Of a stretch of 18,913 nt of DNA, positions 1 to 6,450 are shown piece by piece. The notes under the pieces were generated by a model. The model was given only the letters and a program-made list of their open reading frames with translations. It ran no database searches and was not told the DNA's origin. The first letter of the stretch is position 1; each line of letters starts with the position of its first letter. The stretch comes from Syntrophaceae bacterium UBA5619 (GTDB lineage: Bacteria > Desulfobacterota > Syntrophia > Syntrophales > UBA5619): NCBI GenBank assembly GCA_002424545.1, contig DIKL01000022.1:1-18913 (forward strand). Direction: 5' to 3'. Both the position numbers and the translations under genes were made by a program.

Positions 1-530
1 GCCACCACCGTGAAACCGCAGGCGCGGGCCCAGTCCACCATCTCGCAGATCAGGGCCGGCTGGTCGCCGTAAGCCAGCGAGTAGACGACCCCCGCCTCCC
101 GTGCACGTCTGGCCAGCAGCGGCCCGGCCAGCGCGTCCGCCTCGACGTTGACCATCACGATGTTCTTTCTATGGCGGCAGCAGCGTAGCACATGGGCAAT
201 GCCCGCGGAGGGGCTCCCCGTGGCGTCGATGATCACGTCCATTCCGGGGGAAGCGATCATTGCGGGGGCGTCGTCGGTGATGAAGGTCGTTCCCTTCGCC
301 AGCGCGTCCGCGACGGAGGCCGCCCTTCCCTGTCCGTCCCGCCAACCGGTCCGTCGGAGAGCCTCGACGGCTCTCGCCGGAACGAGATCGGCGATCGCGG
401 CCACGTGAATTCCCGCAGTGCTCCCGGCCTGGGCGAGATACATGCTGCCGAACTTGCCCGCGCCGATCAAACCAATCCGAAGAGGACCCTTCTCATGATT
501 TCGTTTCATTAACAGGGAATGAAGATTCAT
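1..530 (-). CDS. Homoserine dehydrogenase-like NAD(P)-dependent oxidoreductase (C-terminus beyond window)
   Basis: The gene runs off the left edge, so only the first 176 residues are visible. Residues 18-31 read RIGLIGAGKFGSMY, a Rossmann NAD(P)-binding loop. Later come IDATGSPSAG (101-110) and an NVEADALAGP stretch (128-137) typical of the predicted homoserine dehydrogenase-like proteins (COG4091), which usually continue into a C-terminal SAF domain; that part is outside the window. Members are oxidoreductases of mostly unknown substrate, so no reaction is assigned. The ATG at 530-528 has GGAG upstream and overlaps the amidase stop codon (ATGA, 4-nt overlap), which implies translational coupling. 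An internal ATG (residue 8) is a possible alternative start. It is the third gene of a minus-strand set with the amidase and the 2-hydroxyacid dehydrogenase. Confidence 0.78.
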   Translation of the reverse strand, partial: MNLHSLLMKRNHEKGPLRIGLIGAGKFGSMYLAQAGSTAGIHVAAIADLVPARAVEALRRTGWRDGQGRAASVADALAKGTTFITDDAPAMIASPGMDVIIDATGSPSAGIAHVLRCCRHRKNIVMVNVEADALAGPLLARRAREAGVVYSLAYGDQPALICEMVDWARACGFTVV

Positions 531-1870
531 CGCGATCTCCTGAAGCCGGGAAATGAAAACTTCTCTTCGCACCAGCGGGCCGCGGAAAGCACCTCTCCGT
601 CCTTTCCTTCGGACCCTACAATCTGCAATCCCAACGGCAGTCCCCGGGGTCCAAACCCCACCGGGATCGTGACGGCCGGCGTGCCGCAGAGGCTCCAGAT
701 GGAACAAAAGCAGGCATTGCCCGTATGCTCCAGCGTCGCCGGCGCCTCTCCGGTCGCGGGAGGGGTAATCAGGGCGTCATATTTCCCCAGGAACCGTTTC
801 AGTTCTTCCTTCAAGGCAAGGCGAAGTTTCAGGGCCTGCAGATAGACCAGCGCCCCCGTCTGCCTTCCCTCGGTGATGAAATCCCTCAAGGTCGGGCTCA
901 ATACGGGAGGCTCTCTGAGGGACAGCTCCCCCAGGTTCAGCGAGGCCTCCACGGTCATGATGGTTCGGACCGCTCGCTGAGCCTGGTCGAAGATCCCGGG
1001 CAATTCCACCTCTTCGACATCGGCGCCGGCCTTGCGGAGCGTTCGGATATTTTCGCTGAAGTTTCGCCGTGCGTGCTCTTCGGCCTGGTCCCAGACGGGT
1101 GTCTTTACGGCTGCCAGTCGCGGAGACAGCGGGCGAACGGGAATCACGGCGGAAAGTTTTGCGCCGTCTCCGACCAGCGGCGCCGCCAGCCAGGCGGCAT
1201 CTTCCACGACGCGCGTGAAGACGCCGACCTGATCCAACGTCTGACTGAAGGTCAGCGCCCCGTCGATCGGGATCATCCCCTGGGTCGGCTTGTAGCCCAC
1301 GACCCCGCAATAGGCGGCGGGCCGGATGACGGAGCCGTTCGTCTGCGTTCCCAATGCGGCCGGGACAAAGCCGACCGCAACCGCCGCCGCGGAGCCGCTG
1401 GACGACCCGCCCGGCGTGTGCAGCGGATTCCAGGGATTGCGGGTCTTTCCCGGGGTCAGAAAGGCGCATTCGGTGGTCACGGTCTTGCCCATGACGAAAG
1501 CGCCCCCGGCCTCGAGCCGGTCAATCACGGCGGCCGATTCGTTGGGCACATGGCCGGCAAAGGCGGGAGACCCCATTTGCGTGGGAATGCCGGCCGTCGC
1601 ATAGATATCCTTCACGCCGACGGGCACGCCCATCAGGGCGCCTGACTTGGTGTCTGATCGGATCCAACGGTCGCGGAGACGGGCGGCCCTGAGCGCCCGT
1701 TCGGGCTCCAGCCAGATCCAGGCGCCGATCTCTCCATCCAACGCCGCGATCCTGGCCAGCAGCGCTTCGGTGTAGGATACGGCGGTGAACCGCCGATCCC
1801 GGATTCCCCGGCACGCCTCCCGCAGGTTGAGCTCATGGAGCGGTCTGTTCGTATCCGTAGCGGTTTTCAT
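527..1870 (-). CDS. Amidase signature (AS) family hydrolase
   Basis: This 447-residue protein has the length and layout of AS-family amidases (GatA, aryl-acyl amidases, allophanate hydrolase-like enzymes), which hydrolyse C-N amide bonds with a Ser-cisSer-Lys triad in the cytoplasm. Visible are GVPVGVKDIYAT with Lys87, PGGSSSGSAAAVA with the likely cis-Ser156, and QTNGSVIRPAAYCG with the nucleophile Ser180; the Ser156-Ser180 spacing of 24 matches GatA. The usual TGGS is TNGS here, a variant also seen in non-GatA amidases. No gatB or gatC lies nearby, so a catabolic amidase is more likely than the tRNA amidotransferase subunit. The start has a GGGGG-rich ribosome site just upstream. The stop overlaps the start of the next gene. 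A 100-bp gap containing a long dyad separates it from the upstream dehydrogenase. The substrate is unknown. Confidence 0.9.
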   Translation of the reverse strand: MKTATDTNRPLHELNLREACRGIRDRRFTAVSYTEALLARIAALDGEIGAWIWLEPERALRAARLRDRWIRSDTKSGALMGVPVGVKDIYATAGIPTQMGSPAFAGHVPNESAAVIDRLEAGGAFVMGKTVTTECAFLTPGKTRNPWNPLHTPGGSSSGSAAAVAVGFVPAALGTQTNGSVIRPAAYCGVVGYKPTQGMIPIDGALTFSQTLDQVGVFTRVVEDAAWLAAPLVGDGAKLSAVIPVRPLSPRLAAVKTPVWDQAEEHARRNFSENIRTLRKAGADVEEVELPGIFDQAQRAVRTIMTVEASLNLGELSLREPPVLSPTLRDFITEGRQTGALVYLQALKLRLALKEELKRFLGKYDALITPPATGEAPATLEHTGNACFCSIWSLCGTPAVTIPVGFGPRGLPLGLQIVGSEGKDGEVLSAARWCEEKFSFPGFRRSR

Positions 1871-1915
1871 ATTCTTCCCCCTTTTCGATCCATGTCAAAT
1901 GGTCATGGGTATGGC

Positions 1916-1950
1916 GTATCGGGGACGGATGTACCATCTGTTCCCGATAC
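1916..1950. repeat. Long imperfect inverted repeat between two minus-strand genes (operator-like)
   Basis: Two 16-nt arms (1916-1931 and 1935-1950) flank a 3-nt centre; 14 of 16 positions are complementary, and the outer 8 (GTATCGGG / CCCGATAC) are perfect. The two exceptions are G/T pairs when read as plus-strand RNA, and A/C mismatches on the coding (minus) strand. It lies 20 bp past the dehydrogenase stop and 45 bp before the amidase start. There is no U-tract on the coding side, so an operator or mRNA-processing element fits better than an intrinsic terminator. Function is inferred. Confidence 0.55.
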
Positions 1951-1970
1951 CCTTCGGGTCGCGCTCCCGG

Positions 1971-2954
1971 TCAAACCCGTTTCCTCATCACCTCCGGATT
2001 CAAGAGGTTGGGGGGATTCCCCGACGCGAGGGCGGCAACGCAATTTTCCGCGGCCATCATCGCCATCCGGAAACGCGTTTTTTCGGAAGAGCTGGCAATA
2101 TGGGGCGAAAGGACCACATTTTTCAATTGCAGAAATCCCGGATGAATGGCCGGCTCCCCTTCGAAGACATCGAGCCCCGCGCCGGCGATGATCCCGCCAC
2201 GGAGCGCCTCGACCAGCGCGTTGTCATCCAGAACCCCGCCCCGGGCGGCATGGATCAGGATCGCCGATTTCTTCATGAGGGAAATCTCCGGCGCCCCGAC
2301 CGCATGGTGGGTCTCCCGGCTGTATGGAACGTGAATCGTCACGATATCCGCCCGGCGGAAGAGTTCTTCCTTGGTCACATACCCGACCCGGCAGGCCGAC
2401 TCGATCTCCGGTGGGGCCTGACGGACGTCATGGTAGATCACCTCCATCTGGAAGCCCGCCGCGCGGCGGGCCACCGCCTGGCCGATCCGTCCCAGACCAA
2501 GGATACCCAGCGTGGCATGGTGGACGTCGAGACCGAGAAACTGTTTGAGCCGCCATTTGTCCCAGCGTCCTTCCCGGACGTATGCCTCGGATTCGTTGAG
2601 GCGGCGCGCCGCGGCCAGGATCAACGCCCAGGTGAAATCGGCGGTGGTGTCGTCCAGCACGCCGGGGGTGTTGGTGGCCATGACCCCATGGTCGTTGCAG
2701 GCGGCGAGGTCGATGTTGTTGTATCCCACCGCGATGTTGCAGACCGCCTTCAGTTTGAGGCAGCGGCGCAGGAGATCCTCATCGATCCGTTCGGTCAGCG
2801 TGGTCAGAGCCCCTTCCTTGTCGGCAAGCGCCAGGGCCAGTTCTTCGGCGCCCAGAACCTTGTCCTGCTGATTGGCCGTCACCTCAAAATGACGCTTCAA
2901 AAAATCGAGAACTTCGTCGAACACCTCGCGGGTCACCAGAATCTTCTTTTTCAT
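1971..2954 (-). CDS. D-isomer-specific 2-hydroxyacid dehydrogenase (NAD-binding)
   Basis: This 327-residue protein is a complete member of the D-2-hydroxyacid dehydrogenase family (hydroxypyruvate/glyoxylate reductase, D-lactate, phosphoglycerate dehydrogenases), which interconvert 2-oxo acids and D-2-hydroxy acids with NAD(P)H. Visible are AVGYNNID (75-82), the NAD loop LGLGRIGQAVA (152-162), and the catalytic set Arg238 (HAARGG), Glu267 (FEGEP) and His285 (SPHIAS). No ACT domain follows, which argues against a full SerA. The open frame extends about 970 nt upstream, but the true start is the ATG at 2954-2952: GGAGG at 2967-2963 lies 8 nt before it, and the family N-terminus KKKILVTRE begins there. 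It is the first gene of a minus-strand set with the amidase and diverges from the hydratase-family gene. Which 2-oxo acid it uses cannot be told. Confidence 0.9.
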   Translation of the reverse strand: MKKKILVTREVFDEVLDFLKRHFEVTANQQDKVLGAEELALALADKEGALTTLTERIDEDLLRRCLKLKAVCNIAVGYNNIDLAACNDHGVMATNTPGVLDDTTADFTWALILAAARRLNESEAYVREGRWDKWRLKQFLGLDVHHATLGILGLGRIGQAVARRAAGFQMEVIYHDVRQAPPEIESACRVGYVTKEELFRRADIVTIHVPYSRETHHAVGAPEISLMKKSAILIHAARGGVLDDNALVEALRGGIIAGAGLDVFEGEPAIHPGFLQLKNVVLSPHIASSSEKTRFRMAMMAAENCVAALASGNPPNLLNPEVMRKRV

Positions 2955-3015
2955 CACGTCATCCTCCAATGGCTGCGAAAGGGTCATGCGGATTCCCTGA
3001 ACGATCAGGATAACC

Positions 3016-3045
3016 TTTATAGCAGTTTGCCCCATCCCGAGTAAA
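3016..3045 (-). promoter_or_regulatory. Candidate sigma70 promoter for the 2-hydroxyacid dehydrogenase operon
   Basis: On the minus strand TTTACT (3045-3040) and TATAAA (3021-3016) are separated by 18 nt. The -10 is close to consensus and the -35 matches 4 of 6. It lies about 60 nt upstream of the dehydrogenase start, in the divergent region with the hydratase-family gene. Confidence 0.4.
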
Positions 3046-3054
3046 TGAAAATTC

Positions 3055-3068
3055 CATCTGTTCAGATG
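3055..3068. repeat. Perfect small palindrome in the divergent promoter region
   Basis: CATCTG and CAGATG form perfect 6-nt arms around a TT centre. It sits between the two opposing candidate promoters: 10 bp upstream of the minus-strand -35 and 13 bp upstream of the plus-strand -35. That is a natural place for a regulator to act on both genes. The sequence CCATCTGTTC is also found in the dyad at 1916-1950. Operator function is inferred. Confidence 0.4.
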
Positions 3069-3081
3069 ATACAAAATTCCC

Positions 3082-3110
3082 TTGACAGGGCGAAACGCTT
3101 CTCCTATCTT
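3082..3110 (+). promoter_or_regulatory. Candidate sigma70 promoter for the enoyl-CoA hydratase-family gene
   Basis: TTGACA (3082-3087, perfect -35) and TATCTT (3105-3110, 4 of 6) are separated by 17 nt. Transcription from about 3117 would give a leader near 100 nt before the start codon at 3219. The leader contains complementary arms GATCGGT (3143-3149) and ACCGATC (3193-3199). Confidence 0.55.
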
Positions 3111-3218
3111 CGCTTCACGCAAGGAGATGTCGGAACAGATATGATCGGTACGGATGAGATTGAACCGGTCCGGCCTGTGATTTGCGCCGGTAACCGATCT
3201 TTTCCTGAAGAGGTGCGA

Positions 3219-4046
3219 ATGAACTGCCAAACCCTGCTGGTGGAAAACAAAAATCAAATCGGCATCATCTGGATGAACCAGGCGGACCGCGGCAACGCAC
3301 TCGACGAGACCATGACCGCCGAACTGACTGCCGCAATGCTCGCCGTGGGAAACGACCCGTCGGTTCGCGCCGTGATCCTTGCCGCCGCGGGGGAAGATTT
3401 CTGCAAAGGCATCGACCAGGATTGGCTTCAACAAATGCCGGACAGCAGCTACAAACGGAATCATGCCTTTGCCCTGAAACTGGCAACCCTGCTGGAATCC
3501 GTCCGCACCTTGAGGAAACCGACCATTGCGCGCGTGCATGGCCCCGTTTTGGGCTACGGTGCAGGGCTGGTTGCGGCTTGTGACATGGCCGTTGGTTCTT
3601 ATGGAGCGGAGTTCTGCCTTTCCGATGTGCGTGCCGGCATGATCCCGTCGATGATTGCGCCGTATCTGATCCGGGCGATGGGCGAACGGGCGGTCCGCCA
3701 CTACTGCCTTTCCGCGGAACGCTTCACGGCAGCGGAGGCTTACCGCACGGGCCTGTTGACCGACATCGCCCCGCTGGACGAACTGGATGCCCGGATTAAC
3801 GAACTGCTCGGCCAATTGATTCAGGGCGCCCCCTCGGCACAGGCGCTGACCAAGGACTGGATCCGTGATGCAGCCGGCCTGCCTTTCACGGCGGCCCTGC
3901 TCGACGATGCCGCAAAGCGCCACGCAGCCGTTTGTGTGTCAGATGAGGCCCGGGACGGTGTGGACGCGCTTCTCCACCCGAGACGCAAACCGGCATGGCT
4001 GCGCAAGACCAAGAAGTCCGAACACCCGAAGAAGAACGCCCGATAG
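3219..4046 (+). CDS. Enoyl-CoA hydratase/isomerase (crotonase) family protein
   Basis: This 275-residue protein has the crotonase fold signature. An oxyanion-hole segment GEDFCKGID lies at 58-66, and HGPVLGYGAGLVAACDMAV (107-125) is followed by FCLSDVRAGMIPSMIAPYLI (132-151). Its nearest-looking relatives are methylglutaconyl-CoA hydratase-like (LiuC) proteins, but the reaction is not certain. Against rat enoyl-CoA hydratase, the position of Glu144 is Gly116 and that of Glu164 is Asp136, so a classic two-Glu hydratase mechanism is not preserved. The start was set at ATG 3219 because GAAGAGG lies 5 nt upstream and the family N-terminus begins there; the open frame reaches back to 3045 without supporting signals. 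The last 20 residues form a basic Lys/Arg-rich tail. It has its own promoter and stands alone, divergent from the hydroxyacid dehydrogenase. Confidence 0.85.
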   Translation: MNCQTLLVENKNQIGIIWMNQADRGNALDETMTAELTAAMLAVGNDPSVRAVILAAAGEDFCKGIDQDWLQQMPDSSYKRNHAFALKLATLLESVRTLRKPTIARVHGPVLGYGAGLVAACDMAVGSYGAEFCLSDVRAGMIPSMIAPYLIRAMGERAVRHYCLSAERFTAAEAYRTGLLTDIAPLDELDARINELLGQLIQGAPSAQALTKDWIRDAAGLPFTAALLDDAAKRHAAVCVSDEARDGVDALLHPRRKPAWLRKTKKSEHPKKNAR

Positions 4047-4599
4047 CCCAAAGGCAAACTGTAGATGGCTGGTTGAACCCCTATTGCACTTTTCCCCTTG
4101 ACACCCGATGTATCGGGTGTTAATAAAACAGACGCTTAGCAACATTTCATTTCATTAAACTGCTGAAATGATTTGGAAACTCATTTTTTTGTGGTGGATC
4201 ACATCTCTCGCGCAAAGCATCGTTACCCATAACGGCATGGCCGTTGGTCACAATGAATACAAGCAGTCGTTAGGCAATCTTCTCACCTGAAGCCTTCGCA
4301 ATGGGCTGAATTGGTCCGTGTTTGAAGATTAAAAAGCTTGTAACGAAAACCGATCTTAAAGTGATTTGGCGCGTACTGCTGCAGGAAACGACGGCGAGGC
4401 CTGCTGTGGTTGTGTTGTGCCCGTCTCCTTTCAGAACCATGCTTTTTCTTGATTTGGAAGCAATATTTATAGTGCTCGCATCGGATGTGGGGATGTCGTT
4501 CGTCATCCGGGGTGGGATCCTATAGAAGTTGCGGAAGTCGGTTTAGGCTTTTTTTGAATTCAGGACGGTTCCATCAACCACTGAAAAAAAGGAGGGAGT
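4047..4599. other. 553-bp A/T-richer intergenic spacer
   Basis: No convincing gene is present. The stretch from about 4085 to 4560 is visibly richer in A and T than the flanking genes. It holds a promoter/palindrome at 4098-4126, a small inverted repeat AACGGC-ATG-GCCGTT near 4231, and overlapping short frames on both strands (around 4270-4525) that show no recognisable family or ribosome site. The last bases before 4600 carry a strong GGAGG ribosome site for the TRAP binding protein. A decayed element or a long regulatory leader are both possible. Confidence 0.5.
4098..4126 (+). promoter_or_regulatory. Candidate promoter with a perfect palindrome overlapping its -35/-10 spacer
   Basis: A perfect -35 TTGACA (4098-4103) is followed after 17 nt by an A/T-rich -10-like TAATAA (4121-4126). 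The palindrome ACACCCGAT-GT-ATCGGGTGT (4101-4120, 9-nt perfect arms) fills the spacer and shares its first three bases with the -35. A protein dimer bound there would block RNA polymerase, the classic layout of a repressor operator. Transcription would run toward the TRAP operon at 4600, giving a leader of about 465 nt. The alternative is a hairpin ending the hydratase gene, but no U-tract follows. Confidence 0.5.
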
Positions 4600-5748
4600 A
4601 TGACGAAAAAAGAACTGGGTAAAGAAACCAAGCAGACGGGCGTATCGCGCCGCAATTTCCTCGCCGGGGCCGCTTTGGCGACGGCCGGGGCCGCGACCCT
4701 GGGTTTCCCATCGGTCCTCAAGGCACAGGGGCCGATCAACATGCGCTGGCAGAGCACCTGGCCGACCAAGGACATCTTCCATGAATATGCCCTCGATTTC
4801 GCCAAGAAGGTCAATGACATGACCGGCGGCGATCTTAAAATCGAGGTGCTGCCGGCGGGTGCCGTGGTTCCCGCTTTCGACCTGCTGGTGGGCGTTTCCA
4901 AGGGGACGCTCGACGGCGGCCATGGCGTCTTCGTCTACCACTACGGCAAGAACAACGCTCTGTCGCTGTGGGGATCGAGCCCCTGCTATGGAATGGACGC
5001 CGACATGATCCTCTCCTGGCACAAGTACGGAGGAGGTAAGGAATTCTTCCAGAAGGTCTACGATGCCATCGGCGTCAACGTCAAATCTTATTCCTACGGT
5101 CCGATGTGGACCCAGCCGCTGGGCTGGTTCAAGAAACCGATCACCAAGGCAGACGATTTCAAGGGGATGAAGTTCCGAACCGTCGGCATCTCGATTGACC
5201 TGTTCAAGGGAATGGGTGCGGCGGTGAACGCGCTGCCCGGCGGCGAGATCGTCCCGGCGCTGGACCGCGGCCTGCTGGACGGCGCGGAGTTCAACAATGC
5301 CTCGTCCGACCGCGCGCTCGGTTTCCAGGATGTGTCGAAGGTCTGCATGCTTCAGAGCTACCACCAGAGCGCTGAATGCTTCGAGATCCTCTTCAACAAG
5401 ACCAAATTCGACGCGTTGCCGGAGAAGATGAAGGCCATCATCGACAACGCCGTGGAAGCCGCGTCGGCGGATGTGACCTGGAAATCGATCGATCGCTATT
5501 CGAAGGATTATATCGAACTGCAGACGAAGGACAAGGTGAAGTTCTACAAAACGCCGGATTCAATCCTTCAGAAGCAGCTCGAGATCTTCGACAAGGTTGA
5601 GGTGGAATACTCGGCGAAGAACGCGCTGTTCAAGGAGATCGCCGCATCGCAGAAGAAATTCGCCGAGCGCGCGGTGAAATGGAAGCTGGACACCGTGGTC
5701 AACCCACGGATGGCGTACAACCACTACTTCGGCAGGAAGAAAAAGTAA
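4600..5748 (+). CDS. TRAP transporter substrate-binding protein (DctP family, Tat-exported)
   Basis: This 382-residue periplasmic binding protein captures a carboxylate and hands it to the membrane subunits encoded just downstream. Residues 16-21 are SRRNFL, a twin-arginine Tat motif, followed by a hydrophobic Ala-rich stretch and a probable cleavage after Ala42. The mature part has the DctP-family layout: TGGDLKIEVLPAG (75-87), MWTQPLGWFKKP (169-180), FKGMKFRTVG (187-196) with Arg193 as the expected carboxylate ligand, and LPGGEIVPALDRGLLDGAEF (212-231). This pattern resembles the alpha-keto-acid/lactate TakP-type branch; the ligand itself is inferred only to be an organic acid. A strong GGAGG site precedes the ATG. 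A stem-loop separates it from the Q gene, as expected when the binding protein is made in excess. Confidence 0.92.
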   Translation: MTKKELGKETKQTGVSRRNFLAGAALATAGAATLGFPSVLKAQGPINMRWQSTWPTKDIFHEYALDFAKKVNDMTGGDLKIEVLPAGAVVPAFDLLVGVSKGTLDGGHGVFVYHYGKNNALSLWGSSPCYGMDADMILSWHKYGGGKEFFQKVYDAIGVNVKSYSYGPMWTQPLGWFKKPITKADDFKGMKFRTVGISIDLFKGMGAAVNALPGGEIVPALDRGLLDGAEFNNASSDRALGFQDVSKVCMLQSYHQSAECFEILFNKTKFDALPEKMKAIIDNAVEAASADVTWKSIDRYSKDYIELQTKDKVKFYKTPDSILQKQLEIFDKVEVEYSAKNALFKEIAASQKKFAERAVKWKLDTVVNPRMAYNHYFGRKKK

Positions 5749-5772
5749 CCCGTTTTTCCAGAGGATTACGGA

Positions 5773-5803
5773 TCGGCCATCCGGGCGCAGCCCGGGTGGC
5801 CGA
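5773..5803 (+). terminator. Strong stem-loop between TRAP P and Q genes (partial terminator or mRNA stabiliser)
   Basis: Arms 5773-5786 and 5790-5803 form a 14-bp stem with one G-T wobble and a GCA loop; most pairs are G-C. It is followed by CTTTTGGG, a weak U-run, so complete termination is unlikely. Its position, 24 nt after the P stop and 20 nt before the Q start, suggests differential expression within one operon: the stem would protect the upstream P message or reduce read-through into QM. Confidence 0.6.
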
Positions 5804-5823
5804 CTTTTGGGATAAGGCTGAAT

Positions 5824-6450
5824 ATGCAGAAACTACTGCTTACCGTCGATAGGCTCAGCACCTTTGTCGGAAAAATCTTTTCGTGGCTCATCGTGTCGCT
5901 GACCCTGATGATCAGCTGGGAGATCTTCTCGCGTTATGCCCTTGATTCCCCGCACGACTGGGCTTTCGACGGGATGCTCCAGATGTACGGGACGCTGTTC
6001 ATGATGGCCGGCGCCTATACGCTCTCGAAGAACAACATGGTCCGCGGTGATGTCCTCTACGGATTTTTCCCGCCGCGTCTCCAGGCCGGCCTCGATCTCA
6101 CGCTCTACTTCGTTTTTTTCCTGCCCGGCGTGAGCGCCCTCATCTGGGCCGGGTACCTCTATGCCGGCGAATCGTGGGCCATCTGGGAGCACTCGGGGAT
6201 CACCGCCAACGGCCCGCCGGTTTACCATTTCAAGACGGTCATTCCCGTTGCCGGATCGTTCCTGCTGCTGCAGGGAATCGTCGAGATGATCCGTTGCGTC
6301 CGCTGCCTCAAGGACGGCCAGTGGCCCTCTCGCGAGCAGGATGTCGAGGAGGTCGATGTCGAAAAACTGAAGGCGCAGATGCATGTCAAGGACGAAGATA
6401 TCGCCAAGCTCGACGAGTACGTGACATCGCAAAAGGGGGGTGACCGATGA
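5824..6450 (+). CDS. TRAP transporter small permease (DctQ family) with long charged C-terminal tail
   Basis: This 208-residue inner-membrane protein has four predicted membrane segments (about 17-37, 50-68, 88-112, 137-158) and the family motif WEIFSRYAL (32-40). It partners the large permease in Na+-driven TRAP import. After the last membrane segment comes a tail of about 50 residues rich in Glu, Asp and Lys (159-208), which may form a cytoplasmic helix; ordinary DctQ proteins of about 160-180 residues lack this. The start ATG has only a weak AAGG site. Its stop overlaps the start of the large permease by 4 nt (ATGA), so the two are translationally coupled. Confidence 0.88.
   Translation: MQKLLLTVDRLSTFVGKIFSWLIVSLTLMISWEIFSRYALDSPHDWAFDGMLQMYGTLFMMAGAYTLSKNNMVRGDVLYGFFPPRLQAGLDLTLYFVFFLPGVSALIWAGYLYAGESWAIWEHSGITANGPPVYHFKTVIPVAGSFLLLQGIVEMIRCVRCLKDGQWPSREQDVEEVDVEKLKAQMHVKDEDIAKLDEYVTSQKGGDR

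Noticed and set aside
725..1645. 306-codon plus-strand open frame
   Set aside because: It lies entirely opposite the amidase, whose catalytic motifs are intact, and has no recognisable family; it is a G/C-rich shadow frame.
2955..3923. Long minus-strand open frame continuing upstream of the 2-hydroxyacid dehydrogenase
   Set aside because: It is the antisense shadow of the hydratase-family gene; the true start with GGAGG is at 2954 and the family N-terminus begins there.
4362..4384. Sigma54-like promoter (TGGCGCG followed by GCTGCA)
   Set aside because: The spacing between the GG and GC elements is not the required 10 nt in any register.
4270..4525. Overlapping short open frames on both strands in the spacer before the first TRAP operon
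   Set aside because: No family resemblance, no ribosome site, and the plus-strand frame needs a TTG start; a decayed gene cannot be excluded but is not supported.
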